From the NCBI GenBank assembly GCA_965229785.1, contig CBDDJS010000001.1, forward strand, positions 2,046,001-2,110,000: a DNA stretch of 64,000 bases, given 5' to 3'. The DNA is from JAWPMT01 sp965229785 (GTDB taxonomy: Bacteria > Bacteroidota > Bacteroidia > Cytophagales > Cyclobacteriaceae). This document shows positions 17,539-25,661 of the stretch, in pieces. Position 1 is the first letter of the stretch. The number at the start of each line of letters is the position of its first letter. A model generated the notes under the pieces. That model was given only the letters and a program-made list of their open reading frames with translations, was not told the origin of the DNA and did not search any database. A program made the translations under genes and the position numbers.

Positions 17539-18924
17539 TTAATCGTGAAAAGCCATTGATAAATTGTACTTCTTATTTTCCATTCTATTGGCAATGCGTT
17601 TAAGGATTTGCTCCTTCAATAACAACCCAAAAACCGAAACGCCGATCACCCCATAATAGGCAAGGTCTCCTTTTAGTATTACACTTAGGACACCTAATAG
17701 TAACATGGGCAATATGATACTCATAAAACTGACTGTCAGCACATTAGCCGTCATTGATTCGGATTTGAAAACAATGCTTTGCCCCAGAGCTAATTTCTTT
17801 TTATTTCCCAAAACACCATTGAGAACAACAAAACAATTCCAAGTGATATTGTATGAGAAGGCAGCAAGTAATGGAAGCCAATAGGAAGCATCAATTAATA
17901 GTGCGATTGAACTGAAAATCAGTCCAAGGAAAGTTGCCCAGAAATAGAAACGGAATTTGAAATGTATGAACTCCATTGCCGTAAATCGAGTAACCAGCAA
18001 ATCAAAGTAATTTCCCTCCCAGGACATGGTATAAATGCCATGTTGTAATAACACTAATCCTGTAGTGATAATGGCCATAAAGAATACTCCTATCGATTCC
18101 CCGGCGTTACCGAAATAATAAAGCATTACCGGGATGGCAAGAAAACCAAAGATCAGGTTGGTACGGGTGCCTTTGTTGCGCCATATGAGTTTCACTTCCA
18201 AATCAAACAGCGGGTCCGTAAATTCTCCTCCACCCAGTGCTAACCTCCCGGAAGTTAGTTTCTGCTTTCTCAGATAAGCTTCCGGGCGCTTCTTAACGAA
18301 TAGGACTGCACTAATTAATGCGATTAATGCAACAGCACTTACGATGGGCGTTAGTTGTAAGACCGGGCTTACCCAGGCAAGTCCAAGCCAACCTTTATAA
18401 AGGATGGCCACCAGAAATAATAAAGCTGAGGAGATCACCCACTTAGTTGACTTAAAAGGGTGCAGTACGATATTGAGGTAATGCTGCATCAGCCAAAAGG
18501 CAATAAAGATGGACATGACCTCCAGTCCCAATTCAGTGGCTTTGACCAACATCACTACTTCTGAAAATAACCAAAAGAAATTGGCTGGTTTTAGGTGAGA
18601 TAACAGGACATATTGAACAGAGAGAGTGAGCTTATTGACTGGCCACAACCGATAAGGTTCGAAATGCAAAGGCGCCGGAGCAATACTCAATTTAATGGCG
18701 GTCATTGCTATCAGAAATACAGTCAAAATGAACTTGAATGATTCAACTTCACTTATGGCAAATTGCTCACTCAGTTGGGTTATCCAAATACTCAGTTCGC
18801 CTAAAAAGGCATTGCCCAGGCGAAAAACAAACATGGCTAAAATAAATGTCGCTACCAGAAGCTTTAAATGGTCTCCCTTACGGATGAAGCTTAGCCAGCG
18901 ATGATGAATGTAAAACAATCCCAT
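17539..18924 (-). CDS. DUF5687 family membrane protein (ABC exporter permease)
   Basis: A 461-residue integral membrane protein with about 10-12 predicted TM helices and few charged loops. The character and length fit the Bacteroidota DUF5687 family, whose genes usually pair with an ABC ATPase, as here. The loop around 225-250 (TSGRLALGGGEFTDPLFDLEVKLIWRNK split by the membrane) is the most conserved-looking part. The ATPase gene follows after 3 bp, so expression is coupled. The family is thought to act as a permease; the cargo is unknown. The ATG at 18924 gives a plausible cytoplasmic N-terminus before the first helix. Confidence 0.82.
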   Translation of the reverse strand: MGLFYIHHRWLSFIRKGDHLKLLVATFILAMFVFRLGNAFLGELSIWITQLSEQFAISEVESFKFILTVFLIAMTAIKLSIAPAPLHFEPYRLWPVNKLTLSVQYVLLSHLKPANFFWLFSEVVMLVKATELGLEVMSIFIAFWLMQHYLNIVLHPFKSTKWVISSALLFLVAILYKGWLGLAWVSPVLQLTPIVSAVALIALISAVLFVKKRPEAYLRKQKLTSGRLALGGGEFTDPLFDLEVKLIWRNKGTRTNLIFGFLAIPVMLYYFGNAGESIGVFFMAIITTGLVLLQHGIYTMSWEGNYFDLLVTRFTAMEFIHFKFRFYFWATFLGLIFSSIALLIDASYWLPLLAAFSYNITWNCFVVLNGVLGNKKKLALGQSIVFKSESMTANVLTVSFMSIILPMLLLGVLSVILKGDLAYYGVIGVSVFGLLLKEQILKRIANRMENKKYNLSMAFHD

Positions 18925-19064
18925 ATCGCTTCCTTAGTGTTGCCTTTAGTCAGTTTATTACAAAAGTTATCGTAAAATGTCGAAGTTCCTTTTGAGCGCG
19001 GGTAAATCCTGAATTTGGAATTATCAGATAAGTCACTGAAATTGAGATAAGCACCAAATCATTT

Positions 19065-19541
19065 ATGAAAAAACTAAACATCAAACAGGAACCTTATTTT
19101 CCTTTCACTTTTAAACTTTTCGGGTTGATCTTATTCGCATTTGGCGTACTGATCTGGACACAGCGAGAATGGCTTTTGATTATCAAACTATTGACCATGA
19201 TTGCCTCCTTTGGTGTGGGAGCGTCCATTTTGACGGCCAGGTATGGTCTTATCATAGATCCCGTTGAAAAAACCCTTTTAGAATATGTTCAGGTACTCTT
19301 CTGGAAAAATGGCACAACCAAATCTTATGGATCAATCGAAAAGATTTTTATCAATGAAGTCACCGAAGCTGCTACTTTCCAGACCCGTACAGGTTCAGTA
19401 CACGATGTAAAAAACATAACTCACAAGGCTTTCCTCAAGCTGAACGATGGTGAAACGGTCCAATTGGATCGGGACAAGAAACGAGATCGCCTTGAACAAA
19501 GGGTAGAAAATTACCGTGAATTACTTGGGGTTCAGGGTTAA
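19065..19541 (+). CDS. Small membrane protein, unknown function
   Basis: A 158-residue protein with two hydrophobic segments near the N-terminus (about 13-31 and 34-56), then a soluble cytoplasmic domain of about 100 residues rich in beta and charged stretches (LNDGETVQLDRDKKRDRLEQ). It resembles bacterial PH-like membrane proteins in layout: two TM helices followed by a small beta domain. I cannot assign a family. It is followed closely by an alpha/beta hydrolase gene (35 bp between its stop and the preferred ATG), which suggests co-transcription. Confidence 0.72.
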   Translation: MKKLNIKQEPYFPFTFKLFGLILFAFGVLIWTQREWLLIIKLLTMIASFGVGASILTARYGLIIDPVEKTLLEYVQVLFWKNGTTKSYGSIEKIFINEVTEAATFQTRTGSVHDVKNITHKAFLKLNDGETVQLDRDKKRDRLEQRVENYRELLGVQG

Positions 19542-19576
19542 GTCGGTTGCCTTATCCAAGTGACCTAACCCTGACC

Positions 19577-20524
19577 ATGCAAAAAGTAAAGAAACTCCTT
19601 ACCATCTGGCTTATCGTTGCAGTAGCATCTATTATACTGATGATCATTTTCTTTGGAAAAAGTGACATTCCCCTGGATGAACTGAAGGCCAAATATGCAG
19701 ATGCATCTTCGCAATTTCTTACTCTTCAAGGCATGGAAGTACATTATCGCGATGAAGGAAACCCACAAGATACTTTGCCTTTGGTGCTTTTACATGGTAC
19801 GAGTTCCAGCTTACATACCTACGACGAATGGACAAAAGCATTGACACCATCCAGACGCGTCATTAGGATGGACTTGCCCGCTTTTGGCCTTACCGGACCC
19901 CACCCCCTCAGGGATTATTCCATGGAACGTTATGCTGAGTTTGTCAAGGAATTTCTGGATGCTTTAAATATCCAAACGTGCATACTCGGAGGCAATTCAC
20001 TTGGTGGCAACATTACCTGGAACTTTGCCCTTAAATACCCTGAACGAGCTAAGAAATTAATACTTATTGATGCTTCAGGGTATCCCATCAGACCGGAAAG
20101 TGTACCCATCGCTTTTAAGTTAGCCAATACTCCTATAGCAAATAAACTTCTTACTTTTATCACACCCCGATTTATGGCGGAAGCAAGCGTAATGAACGTA
20201 TACGCAGATAAAAATAAAGTCACTGATGAGCTCGTCGACCGGTATTTTGAGCTCACTCTGCGAAAAGGGAATCGTCAGGGTTTAGTGGATCGCATGACCA
20301 TGCCCATCGATCATTCGGCACATCTAAAAATACCCACCATCGCACAACCAACGTTGTTGCTGTGGGGCGAACAAGACTATTTGGTTCCTATTGAAAGTGC
20401 TTATCGTTTTCAGGAAGACTTACCATACGATACGCTGGTGATCCTTCCGAATCTGGGTCATGTACCGATGGAAGAAGATCCTGTAAAAAGTTTGGAGCCT
20501 GTGTTGGATTTCATAAACAATTGA
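19577..20524 (+). CDS. Alpha/beta hydrolase, membrane-anchored
   Basis: A 315-residue alpha/beta-fold hydrolase with one N-terminal TM helix (about 8-27) that probably tethers it to the membrane facing the periplasm. The oxyanion region is LLHGTSSSLHTY. The nucleophile elbow is GGNSLGGN. The acid is in LLWGEQDYLVP and the catalytic His in LGHVPMEE, so the triad is complete. The family covers esterases, lipases and haloalkane dehalogenase-like enzymes; the substrate is not predictable. The ATG at 19577 is preferred to a TTG at 19547, which would add ten residues and leave only 5 bp from the upstream stop. It converges with the LytTR regulator gene, with 3 bp between stops. Confidence 0.88.
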   Translation: MQKVKKLLTIWLIVAVASIILMIIFFGKSDIPLDELKAKYADASSQFLTLQGMEVHYRDEGNPQDTLPLVLLHGTSSSLHTYDEWTKALTPSRRVIRMDLPAFGLTGPHPLRDYSMERYAEFVKEFLDALNIQTCILGGNSLGGNITWNFALKYPERAKKLILIDASGYPIRPESVPIAFKLANTPIANKLLTFITPRFMAEASVMNVYADKNKVTDELVDRYFELTLRKGNRQGLVDRMTMPIDHSAHLKIPTIAQPTLLLWGEQDYLVPIESAYRFQEDLPYDTLVILPNLGHVPMEEDPVKSLEPVLDFINN

Positions 20525-20527
20525 TGG

Positions 20528-21229
20528 CTAGTCTTTTAAATATTTATTTACAGCCTCCTGGAAAACAGTTCGATAAGCAGATGAAATAGGTATTTCCAGG
20601 TTTTCCATATAGACAAACTGTTGATCCATTCTCTCTACCAGCGGCAAATTCACAATGTATGATTTATGGACTCTAAAGAACTTGTCTCCAGGTAAAGTGT
20701 TAATCATACGAGTCATCGTCATACGAGTCACAATTCGTTCTTTGACTGTGTATATATTTAAAAGGTTCGCATCCGATTTTATGTAACGAATTTCATTTAA
20801 GCTGATCTTTTTCAATTGATAACCATCTTTCACAAAGATGAAATCAGGCTTGGTGACACTAGCAGGATCCAACTGTTCCTTCACCTTTAAACATGCCTTC
20901 AAAAAGCGATTGAAACTTACCGGCTTTAACAGATAATCCACCGCCTCAACCTCGAATCCCTCGAGGGCGTAGGACGAAAAAGCGGTTACAAAGATCACTT
21001 TCACCTGATGGCGGTCGAGCATTTTGGCGATCTCGATTCCGTTAATGTCCGGCATCTCAATATCTAAGAACAACACATGAACTTCGTTTTCCTGCAAGAA
21101 ACTCATGGCCGCTGAAGGCGATAGAAAGACCGATTTGAGATCAAGAAAGTCCACTTTAGAAGCATGTTGTTCGATTACTTCCAAGCTATTGGGTTCATCA
21201 TCCAGTGCAATGGCAATGAGCTTATTCAT
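20528..21229 (-). CDS. LytTR-family response regulator
   Basis: A 233-residue two-component regulator. The receiver domain (about 3-120) has the acidic pocket DDE at 10-12, the phospho-acceptor Asp56 in LFLDIEMPD, Thr in VTAFSSYA and Lys in YLLKPVSF. The C-terminal LytTR DNA-binding domain is at about 138-233 (FIFVKDGYQLKKISLNEIRYIKS split across it, and FFRVHKSYIVNL). It overlaps the histidine kinase gene by 8 bp, the usual LytS/LytTR arrangement of Bacteroidota. The target genes are unknown; the two envelope-type genes upstream in the operon are candidates. Confidence 0.95.
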   Translation of the reverse strand: MNKLIAIALDDEPNSLEVIEQHASKVDFLDLKSVFLSPSAAMSFLQENEVHVLFLDIEMPDINGIEIAKMLDRHQVKVIFVTAFSSYALEGFEVEAVDYLLKPVSFNRFLKACLKVKEQLDPASVTKPDFIFVKDGYQLKKISLNEIRYIKSDANLLNIYTVKERIVTRMTMTRMINTLPGDKFFRVHKSYIVNLPLVERMDQQFVYMENLEIPISSAYRTVFQEAVNKYLKD

Positions 21230-22244
21230 TGACTTCTAGATTTAGGTTCAGAGTAACTTGATATTTTTCATCATCTGCTTCAACCATATACCGATGATCA
21301 GGATATTGTGCAACCAGTAATTTTGAAACCTGTGCTAATCCTATCCCGGAACTCATCTTTCGCTCTTCCTTTGGAAAATTCGTGTTTCGTACCATTAGTT
21401 GAAGCAGATTCTGATCCTGGGTCATTTTTACCACTACCTGGGATGGGTTTTCGCGAGAAATACCATGCTTAAATGCATTCTCAATAAAGGCGATCAATAT
21501 CATCGGATGTATCACATATTCAGAGCGGTCAATGGCCATTTCGATTGAGATATCAACCGAGGCATCAGATTGAAAGCGATGTTTTTGGAAGTCCACAAAT
21601 TGACGAATAAAATTCAATTCCTCTTCTAAAGAAATCACTTGTCGGGATGCGTATTGCAACTGGTATCTCAGAATATCTGTTAACATCTCGAGGTGAGTTG
21701 TCATCTGGACTGCTCCTACTTTCAAGGCATCATTGTAAAGCGTATTTAAGGCATTGAAAAGAAAATGAGGATTTACCTGCGCCTTAAGTAACGATAGTTC
21801 CGCTTCCTGCCGGTCATTTTCATAGGTCAATTGTAGTTGCCTCTGCTGACTAGCTTCAAAGAGCTTTTTAGAAATAATGACAACTGCTAATCCTGCACCT
21901 GCTAACAACATATTTTCCGGGACAAATTCTTCTTCAGCAGAAAGCGTAGCGCGTACTATCCACCAGAAAGCAAGGTATAGAATGAGATACAGGGTCCATG
22001 TAACCAGTTGGTCAACTTGTATCTCCATTTGAATACTAAGTATTAACTGTAATCGATGGACTCCCCATCCAATGATGACCAGTACGCACAGTACAAGAAA
22101 ATAACCTCCGACATAAGATAGAAATCCAATAAAAGCCGAAGCATCAGATGAAGCTATCTCCTTAAAATAAACTATCCACTGGAAACTTAAGTAGGCTACA
22201 ATCGCAAGGCAGATCGGAATACAGATGAATTTAATCGTCTTCAT
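21222..22244 (-). CDS. LytS-type sensor histidine kinase
   Basis: A 340-residue membrane histidine kinase. Four predicted TM helices lie within the first 130 residues. A short coiled segment (QRQLQLTYENDRQEAEL) leads to the His_kinase domain with phospho-acceptor His in QVNPHFLFNALNTLY. The GHKL ATPase domain has N-box IENAFKHGI and G-box SSGIGLAQVSKLL. There is no large extracytoplasmic sensor, so the signal is probably sensed in the membrane or via a partner. It overlaps the regulator gene downstream by 8 bp and the small exported protein gene upstream by 14 bp, which argues for a tight four-gene operon (23422 to 20528). Confidence 0.94.
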   Translation of the reverse strand: MKTIKFICIPICLAIVAYLSFQWIVYFKEIASSDASAFIGFLSYVGGYFLVLCVLVIIGWGVHRLQLILSIQMEIQVDQLVTWTLYLILYLAFWWIVRATLSAEEEFVPENMLLAGAGLAVVIISKKLFEASQQRQLQLTYENDRQEAELSLLKAQVNPHFLFNALNTLYNDALKVGAVQMTTHLEMLTDILRYQLQYASRQVISLEEELNFIRQFVDFQKHRFQSDASVDISIEMAIDRSEYVIHPMILIAFIENAFKHGISRENPSQVVVKMTQDQNLLQLMVRNTNFPKEERKMSSGIGLAQVSKLLVAQYPDHRYMVEADDEKYQVTLNLNLEVNE

Positions 22245-22659
22245 TAGTTGCCGCGATATTGAGAAACTCTTTATTCAATTTATGCTTGATTTTCTGATAT
22301 TGTTCTGAGTTTTCAACGGTCAGTGCCAGACCTGTGGTGGGAAAATCATACTCTAAACTCGCTTTCAGGTAATAAGTACTCCCCGCTTCGACCTTCATCA
22401 CATAATGATTGTCAGACTGCAGATATCTGGTCCGCTTAAGTTTAATATCTATTTCTCCCGGATTGATTTCGATCGTAATGCTGGTATTCTTCTTAAATGG
22501 CGTTAAGACTGATTTGTCATTCAATAACAAATCAAATTCCTGCTCACCATATCTACCTGCCTGAAAAATCACCACGGTGGCCAAATCATTAGGAGTTTGT
22601 GGATTGGCTTGAAAGAAAAAAGTTATACCACAAGATAACAACGCAATCAAGGTCAGCAT
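22231..22659 (-). CDS. Small exported protein, DUF2846-like
   Basis: A 142-residue protein with an N-terminal hydrophobic signal or anchor (about 1-17) and a beta-rich domain. That domain contains NDKSVLTPFKKNTSITIEI, a GEIDIKLKR strand and MKVEAGSTYYLKAS, the strand pattern seen in DUF2846-type periplasmic proteins. The family assignment is tentative. The gene begins 1 bp after the stop of the upstream outer-membrane-like gene and overlaps the kinase gene by 14 bp. It could be an accessory or signal-input component of the LytS/LytTR system. Confidence 0.72.
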   Translation of the reverse strand: MLTLIALLSCGITFFFQANPQTPNDLATVVIFQAGRYGEQEFDLLLNDKSVLTPFKKNTSITIEINPGEIDIKLKRTRYLQSDNHYVMKVEAGSTYYLKASLEYDFPTTGLALTVENSEQYQKIKHKLNKEFLNIAATNEDD

Positions 22660-22660
22660 C

Positions 22661-23422
22661 CTATTGTTTCTTTTTCAGTTCGACCGAAAATCCAAGCAAA
22701 ATGCTGAGGTACACTTGCTCCATTCGATCTGATAAAGCCGGAACAACCGTTCCATAATTTGAATACCAATTACTCTGGTGAAGCCCCCTCCTATACCCTA
22801 TTCTTCCTCCCAGGAAAACAACGCCTTTACCCTGAAGGCCATTCATTACATCTACTCCTACATCTAAAAAGACATTATCATGTATCAGTCTGGGTGAGGC
22901 AATTGAACTAAAAGATCCCGGATCATTGAAATCGAAAGTTTCATCATTATCGTGAGTGCTGTATTGAAAGGTATATTCAGACAATCCTATTCCCACTCTG
23001 GGCACCATCGATATGTAATTATTGGAATACAAAATGTATCCGAGTGCAAGACCACCCTGAAAAAGATCCTCATGAAAACTAACCACCGTATTACCATCGA
23101 CAAACTCCTCATTGTTTCCCGAATCGAGAGAAGTTTGTATGTCCAGCCAAAATCGCTTTAGTCTTATTCCGAAACCAACCATCAACTGACCTGAAATCCT
23201 GCTCTTTTTAAACCCCTGCTCACCCAAGTGATCTCTAAGGCCCCGATATCCCAGATCAAATACTGCCGGAAAACGAAGACCTGATCCATAAACCAGAAGA
23301 CTTGTGGGATGTGCTTTGAACCAATCTTGGCGGTAAGTTGAATCAGCTGGCTCCAAACGCGTTTGTCCTGATAAGTCGAAAAGCAGAACCATGAAGAAGG
23401 AAGAAATTAATAATTGTCTCAT
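22661..23422 (-). CDS. Putative outer-membrane beta-barrel protein
   Basis: A 253-residue protein with a signal peptide (about 1-19, ending LSGQ) and alternating hydrophobic/polar strands typical of small barrels (GQLMVGFGIRLKRFWLDIQ, GGLALGYILY, VYLSILLGFSVELK). It ends in KKKQ, not an aromatic residue, so the barrel call is moderate. I recognise no named family. It is the first gene of the operon with the DUF2846-like protein and the LytS/LytTR pair, which suggests a cell-envelope function under or alongside that two-component system. Confidence 0.7.
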   Translation of the reverse strand: MRQLLISSFFMVLLFDLSGQTRLEPADSTYRQDWFKAHPTSLLVYGSGLRFPAVFDLGYRGLRDHLGEQGFKKSRISGQLMVGFGIRLKRFWLDIQTSLDSGNNEEFVDGNTVVSFHEDLFQGGLALGYILYSNNYISMVPRVGIGLSEYTFQYSTHDNDETFDFNDPGSFSSIASPRLIHDNVFLDVGVDVMNGLQGKGVVFLGGRIGYRRGLHQSNWYSNYGTVVPALSDRMEQVYLSILLGFSVELKKKQ

Positions 23423-23544
23423 TGAATATCAAGTTGTTACGAAGGCTAAGGAACAATAAGTAATGACTACCTGAAAAAAGATGATTCAATCTACCGGATC
23501 CAAGTGATGAAATCCGGAATTAGTGGGATTTGCGAAGATCAAAT

Positions 23545-24120
23545 TCAGGATGTGATAGAAATATCATACTTTTCAAGAAGGACACTTGCCTCCGGCCAGG
23601 AGAATTTTGCCTTTTTTATCTGATTGTCATCAGGATCGATTCGGTAATTCGATGCCGATCTTAGGTCCGCTTTCTGGAGATTAGTCCGCTCAAATAGTGC
23701 TCCTTTAAGGTCACAATTCACAAATTTCGATTCAGACAAATCAGCTTCTACAAAATCGACCTCATGCAGTTGACAATCCTGAAAGCATGTCTTCTTTAGG
23801 TTTAACGCATAGAACGAGCTTAGGTCCAAAATACAGTTATCAAATGCCAACTCGAGGAGAAAGGGATTACAGTCATCGAATCTCAGTCCCAGTAACTTGC
23901 ATTGATCAAAAGTAACGTCTCTTAAGCCCGATTCTTTCAGTTTTACATTACTCAGATCACATTTATCAAACTGGCACTCTAAAAAAACAACCCCTGTCAG
24001 ATCGGCTCCCCGAAAATCGCATTCGATGAAGCGACAAGATTCAAATTCTCCAGAACCAAAAACATGATCAACATAACTAATTTTGGTAAAGGTTTCGTCA
24101 GCTTCAAGAAAATCACTCAT
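23545..24120 (-). CDS. Pentapeptide-repeat protein
   Basis: A 191-residue protein made of pentapeptide repeats A(D/N)LXX-type from about 25 to 155 (CDFRGADLTGVVF, CDLSNVKL, ADLSESKFVNCDLKGALF). It forms a right-handed quadrilateral beta-helix and has a short helical C-terminus (SWPEASVLLEKYDI). Qnr and MfpA proteins of this fold mimic DNA and protect gyrase from quinolones. This protein is somewhat shorter than Qnr (about 218), and its function cannot be assigned from the fold alone. The ATG at 24120 is preferred to a TTG at 24141. A structured transcript with an intrinsic terminator lies about 100 bp upstream on the same strand. Confidence 0.88.
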   Translation of the reverse strand: MSDFLEADETFTKISYVDHVFGSGEFESCRFIECDFRGADLTGVVFLECQFDKCDLSNVKLKESGLRDVTFDQCKLLGLRFDDCNPFLLELAFDNCILDLSSFYALNLKKTCFQDCQLHEVDFVEADLSESKFVNCDLKGALFERTNLQKADLRSASNYRIDPDDNQIKKAKFSWPEASVLLEKYDISITS

Positions 24121-24221
24121 GATCAATAGTATTAAACGCAATTAAAACAGGATCAAGCGGAAAACCTGTTGAGTAATGATATTATTCCTGAGACAAGTAG
24201 GGGCTTCAGAAAGACCTAAAC

Positions 24222-24257
24222 AAAAAAAAGAGCGAACCGATAAATATCGGATCGCTC
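24222..24257 (-). terminator. Strong intrinsic terminator upstream of the pentapeptide gene
   Basis: Arms of 6+6 bp (24230-24235 with 24252-24257; 24237-24242 with 24245-24250) stack across a single A/T mismatch. On the minus strand they are followed by eight U (24229-24222). It lies 100 bp before the pentapeptide ATG, where no minus-strand gene ends. Confidence 0.8.
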
Positions 24258-24330
24258 CCAAAACAACTAAAGGTGCGGTCGGGCGACCGCAGTACCTCAT
24301 TAACGAAAGAAGTACCTGCCGGGTTCATGT
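24222..24330 (-). ncRNA. Structured minus-strand transcript (small RNA or attenuator leader)
   Basis: Three consecutive hairpins read on the minus strand. HP1 is at 24292-24315 (GTACTTC/GAGGTAC, whose G-U pair forms only on this strand). HP2 is at 24275-24290 (GCGGTCG/CGACCGC, 2-nt loop). HP3 is a terminator at 24222-24257. The upstream boundary is uncertain; 24330 is nominal. The element lies 5' of the pentapeptide gene in the same orientation, so it may be a leader with an attenuator or a free small RNA. A 40-codon frame (ATG at 24328) runs through all three hairpins, but its Phe-rich end comes from the U-run and it is probably not a protein. Confidence 0.5.
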
Positions 24331-24370
24331 ATCGCAAAAAAGATTTCAATATTTCTGTTCAATTTTCAGT

Positions 24371-24391
24371 TGACACATTTTGTATGTGTCA
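24371..24391. promoter_or_regulatory. 21-bp inverted repeat (candidate operator)
   Basis: TGACACAT/ATGTGTCA, perfect 8-bp arms with a 5-bp spacer. It lies about 20 bp upstream of the -33 element of the plus-strand promoter and upstream of the minus-strand structured transcript. It could serve a regulator of either. No cognate regulator is identified. Confidence 0.45.
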
Positions 24392-24409
24392 TCAGCATAA
24401 TACTGTTAA

Positions 24410-24439
24410 TTGCGCACTTTCGACCAATGTCTATATTTG
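24410..24439 (+). promoter_or_regulatory. Promoter TTG-N19-TATATTTG
   Basis: TTG at 24410-24412, a 19-bp spacer and TATATTTG at 24432-24439 match the Bacteroidota housekeeping promoter. Transcription would start near 24446, about 55 nt upstream of the membrane protein gene at 24501. Confidence 0.65.
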
Positions 24440-24500
24440 AATAGTATAAATGATTTATTTGCCCTAACAATCATTGCCATTTCATTAATTCCACAAAAGT

Positions 24501-24893
24501 TTGAAGTCTTTGAACCGCATATCAAAAGTCATTTTCCCAGATTCTCAGGAAATCAATGAAGAAATCATTCGACATTATGAAAAGAACCCCGATGAACTGG
24601 ATCTGATCATCAATCGCGAACACTTCTATACGTTTTACCTTGGGTTGGTTTTCCTGCTTGGTATTTTCATTACCGTGGTAGCCAGACTTATTCAGTATTT
24701 CTATGGCGAGACACTGGGAAAATTTGCCAATACAATCGTATTGGATGTGCTTTCTGAATTAGGCATTGCCATTTTCGGAGGTGCAGTGGTAGGGTATCTC
24801 ATTGAATTTCTGAACAAACGGCAATTTCAACAGAACATTAAGTTTCGCAGAGATATCAAGAAGATACTGGAAGAGAGAAAAAAATCCAGGTAG
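24501..24893 (+). CDS. Small two-TM membrane protein, unknown function
   Basis: A 130-residue protein. A charged N-terminal segment of about 45 residues (PDSQEINEEIIRHYEKNPDE) is followed by TM helices at about 46-66 and 80-103, then a basic cytoplasmic tail (NKRQFQQNIKFRRDIKKILEERKK). There is no methionine codon anywhere in the frame after position 1, and the start is TTG at 24501. A well-formed promoter 60 bp upstream supports expression. I do not recognise a family. The basic tail and short loops suggest an inner-membrane structural or accessory protein. Confidence 0.65.
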   Translation: MKSLNRISKVIFPDSQEINEEIIRHYEKNPDELDLIINREHFYTFYLGLVFLLGIFITVVARLIQYFYGETLGKFANTIVLDVLSELGIAIFGGAVVGYLIEFLNKRQFQQNIKFRRDIKKILEERKKSR

Positions 24894-25078
24894 TTCTATG
24901 TCATTGCTAAAAAATCTCCATCTTTAGGATATGAACACCTTTTCTTCTCTTCAAATTAAATTCAAAAATCGGATTGATCAACTCATCAGATTCCTACGCA
25001 CGCGGGAAATTAGCGTTAGTTAATCTCGTTAATCAGGAGAAGCTCTATTCAAAAAGCCGTTTGAGTAATTAAGGTCCT

Positions 25079-25585
25079 TTACCTTTTGACTTTATAAGCC
25101 CCTTTTAAATACATATCCCCTATCTCGCCATCATTATAGGAGACCACCCGGAAAGCAAAGGTTTCATCATCCAGGTACTCCCAAATATCAGCTATGGTGC
25201 TTTCACCGTAACTATACACAAACCAAAGGTCTCGTCCGTTGGCAATAACCTCGCCAGTTGTAACACCTCCAAACGTATCAAATTCCCAGAAAAGCACTTT
25301 ACCACTTTCTTTATCGTACTTCCTGATACCAAAACTACGGTCCCCAAATTCTGTTCGTTCAGCGTTAATGAATCCTTTCGTATAGGAATATATCACCTGA
25401 TCCTGAAGGCCATATTCAATGGAAATCTCCTGTTTGAACACGGATCCATCACCCCAATTGGCTTCTATTTCCCAGGTTTTTCCCATCAACGCTTCAAAAA
25501 AGGCTAATGGGTTTTCGTTTCCCTCCTGGGCAAAAGAGGCATTCATTAATAAACAGGAAAAAACAATTATCAATAGGCGCTTCAT
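25079..25585 (-). CDS. Exported protein, unknown function (DUF1579-like)
   Basis: A 168-residue protein with a clear signal peptide (MKRLLIIVFSCLLMNASFA, cleavage after FAQ). The beta-rich domain begins FFEALMGKTWEIEANW and ends DMYLKGAYKVKR. The repeated W-bearing strands and overall length resemble lipocalin-like or DUF1579-type domains, which describe loss or transfer of small molecules only in general terms. I treat the family as tentative and the function as unknown. The gene is divergent from the D15-type barrel gene, with 76 bp between starts. Confidence 0.72.
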   Translation of the reverse strand: MKRLLIIVFSCLLMNASFAQEGNENPLAFFEALMGKTWEIEANWGDGSVFKQEISIEYGLQDQVIYSYTKGFINAERTEFGDRSFGIRKYDKESGKVLFWEFDTFGGVTTGEVIANGRDLWFVYSYGESTIADIWEYLDDETFAFRVVSYNDGEIGDMYLKGAYKVKR

Positions 25586-25661
25586 TCGTTAAATATAGAA
25601 AATCAATTCTAGTATGAATATCCTGTAAAATTGGAAGAAGAGACAATTTTAGGTTATTTTA

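Noticed and set aside
24176..24373. 65-codon plus-strand frame through the structured RNA region
   Set aside because: It runs antisense through the terminator and hairpins, has low-complexity Lys stretches from the A-run and no promoter of its own.
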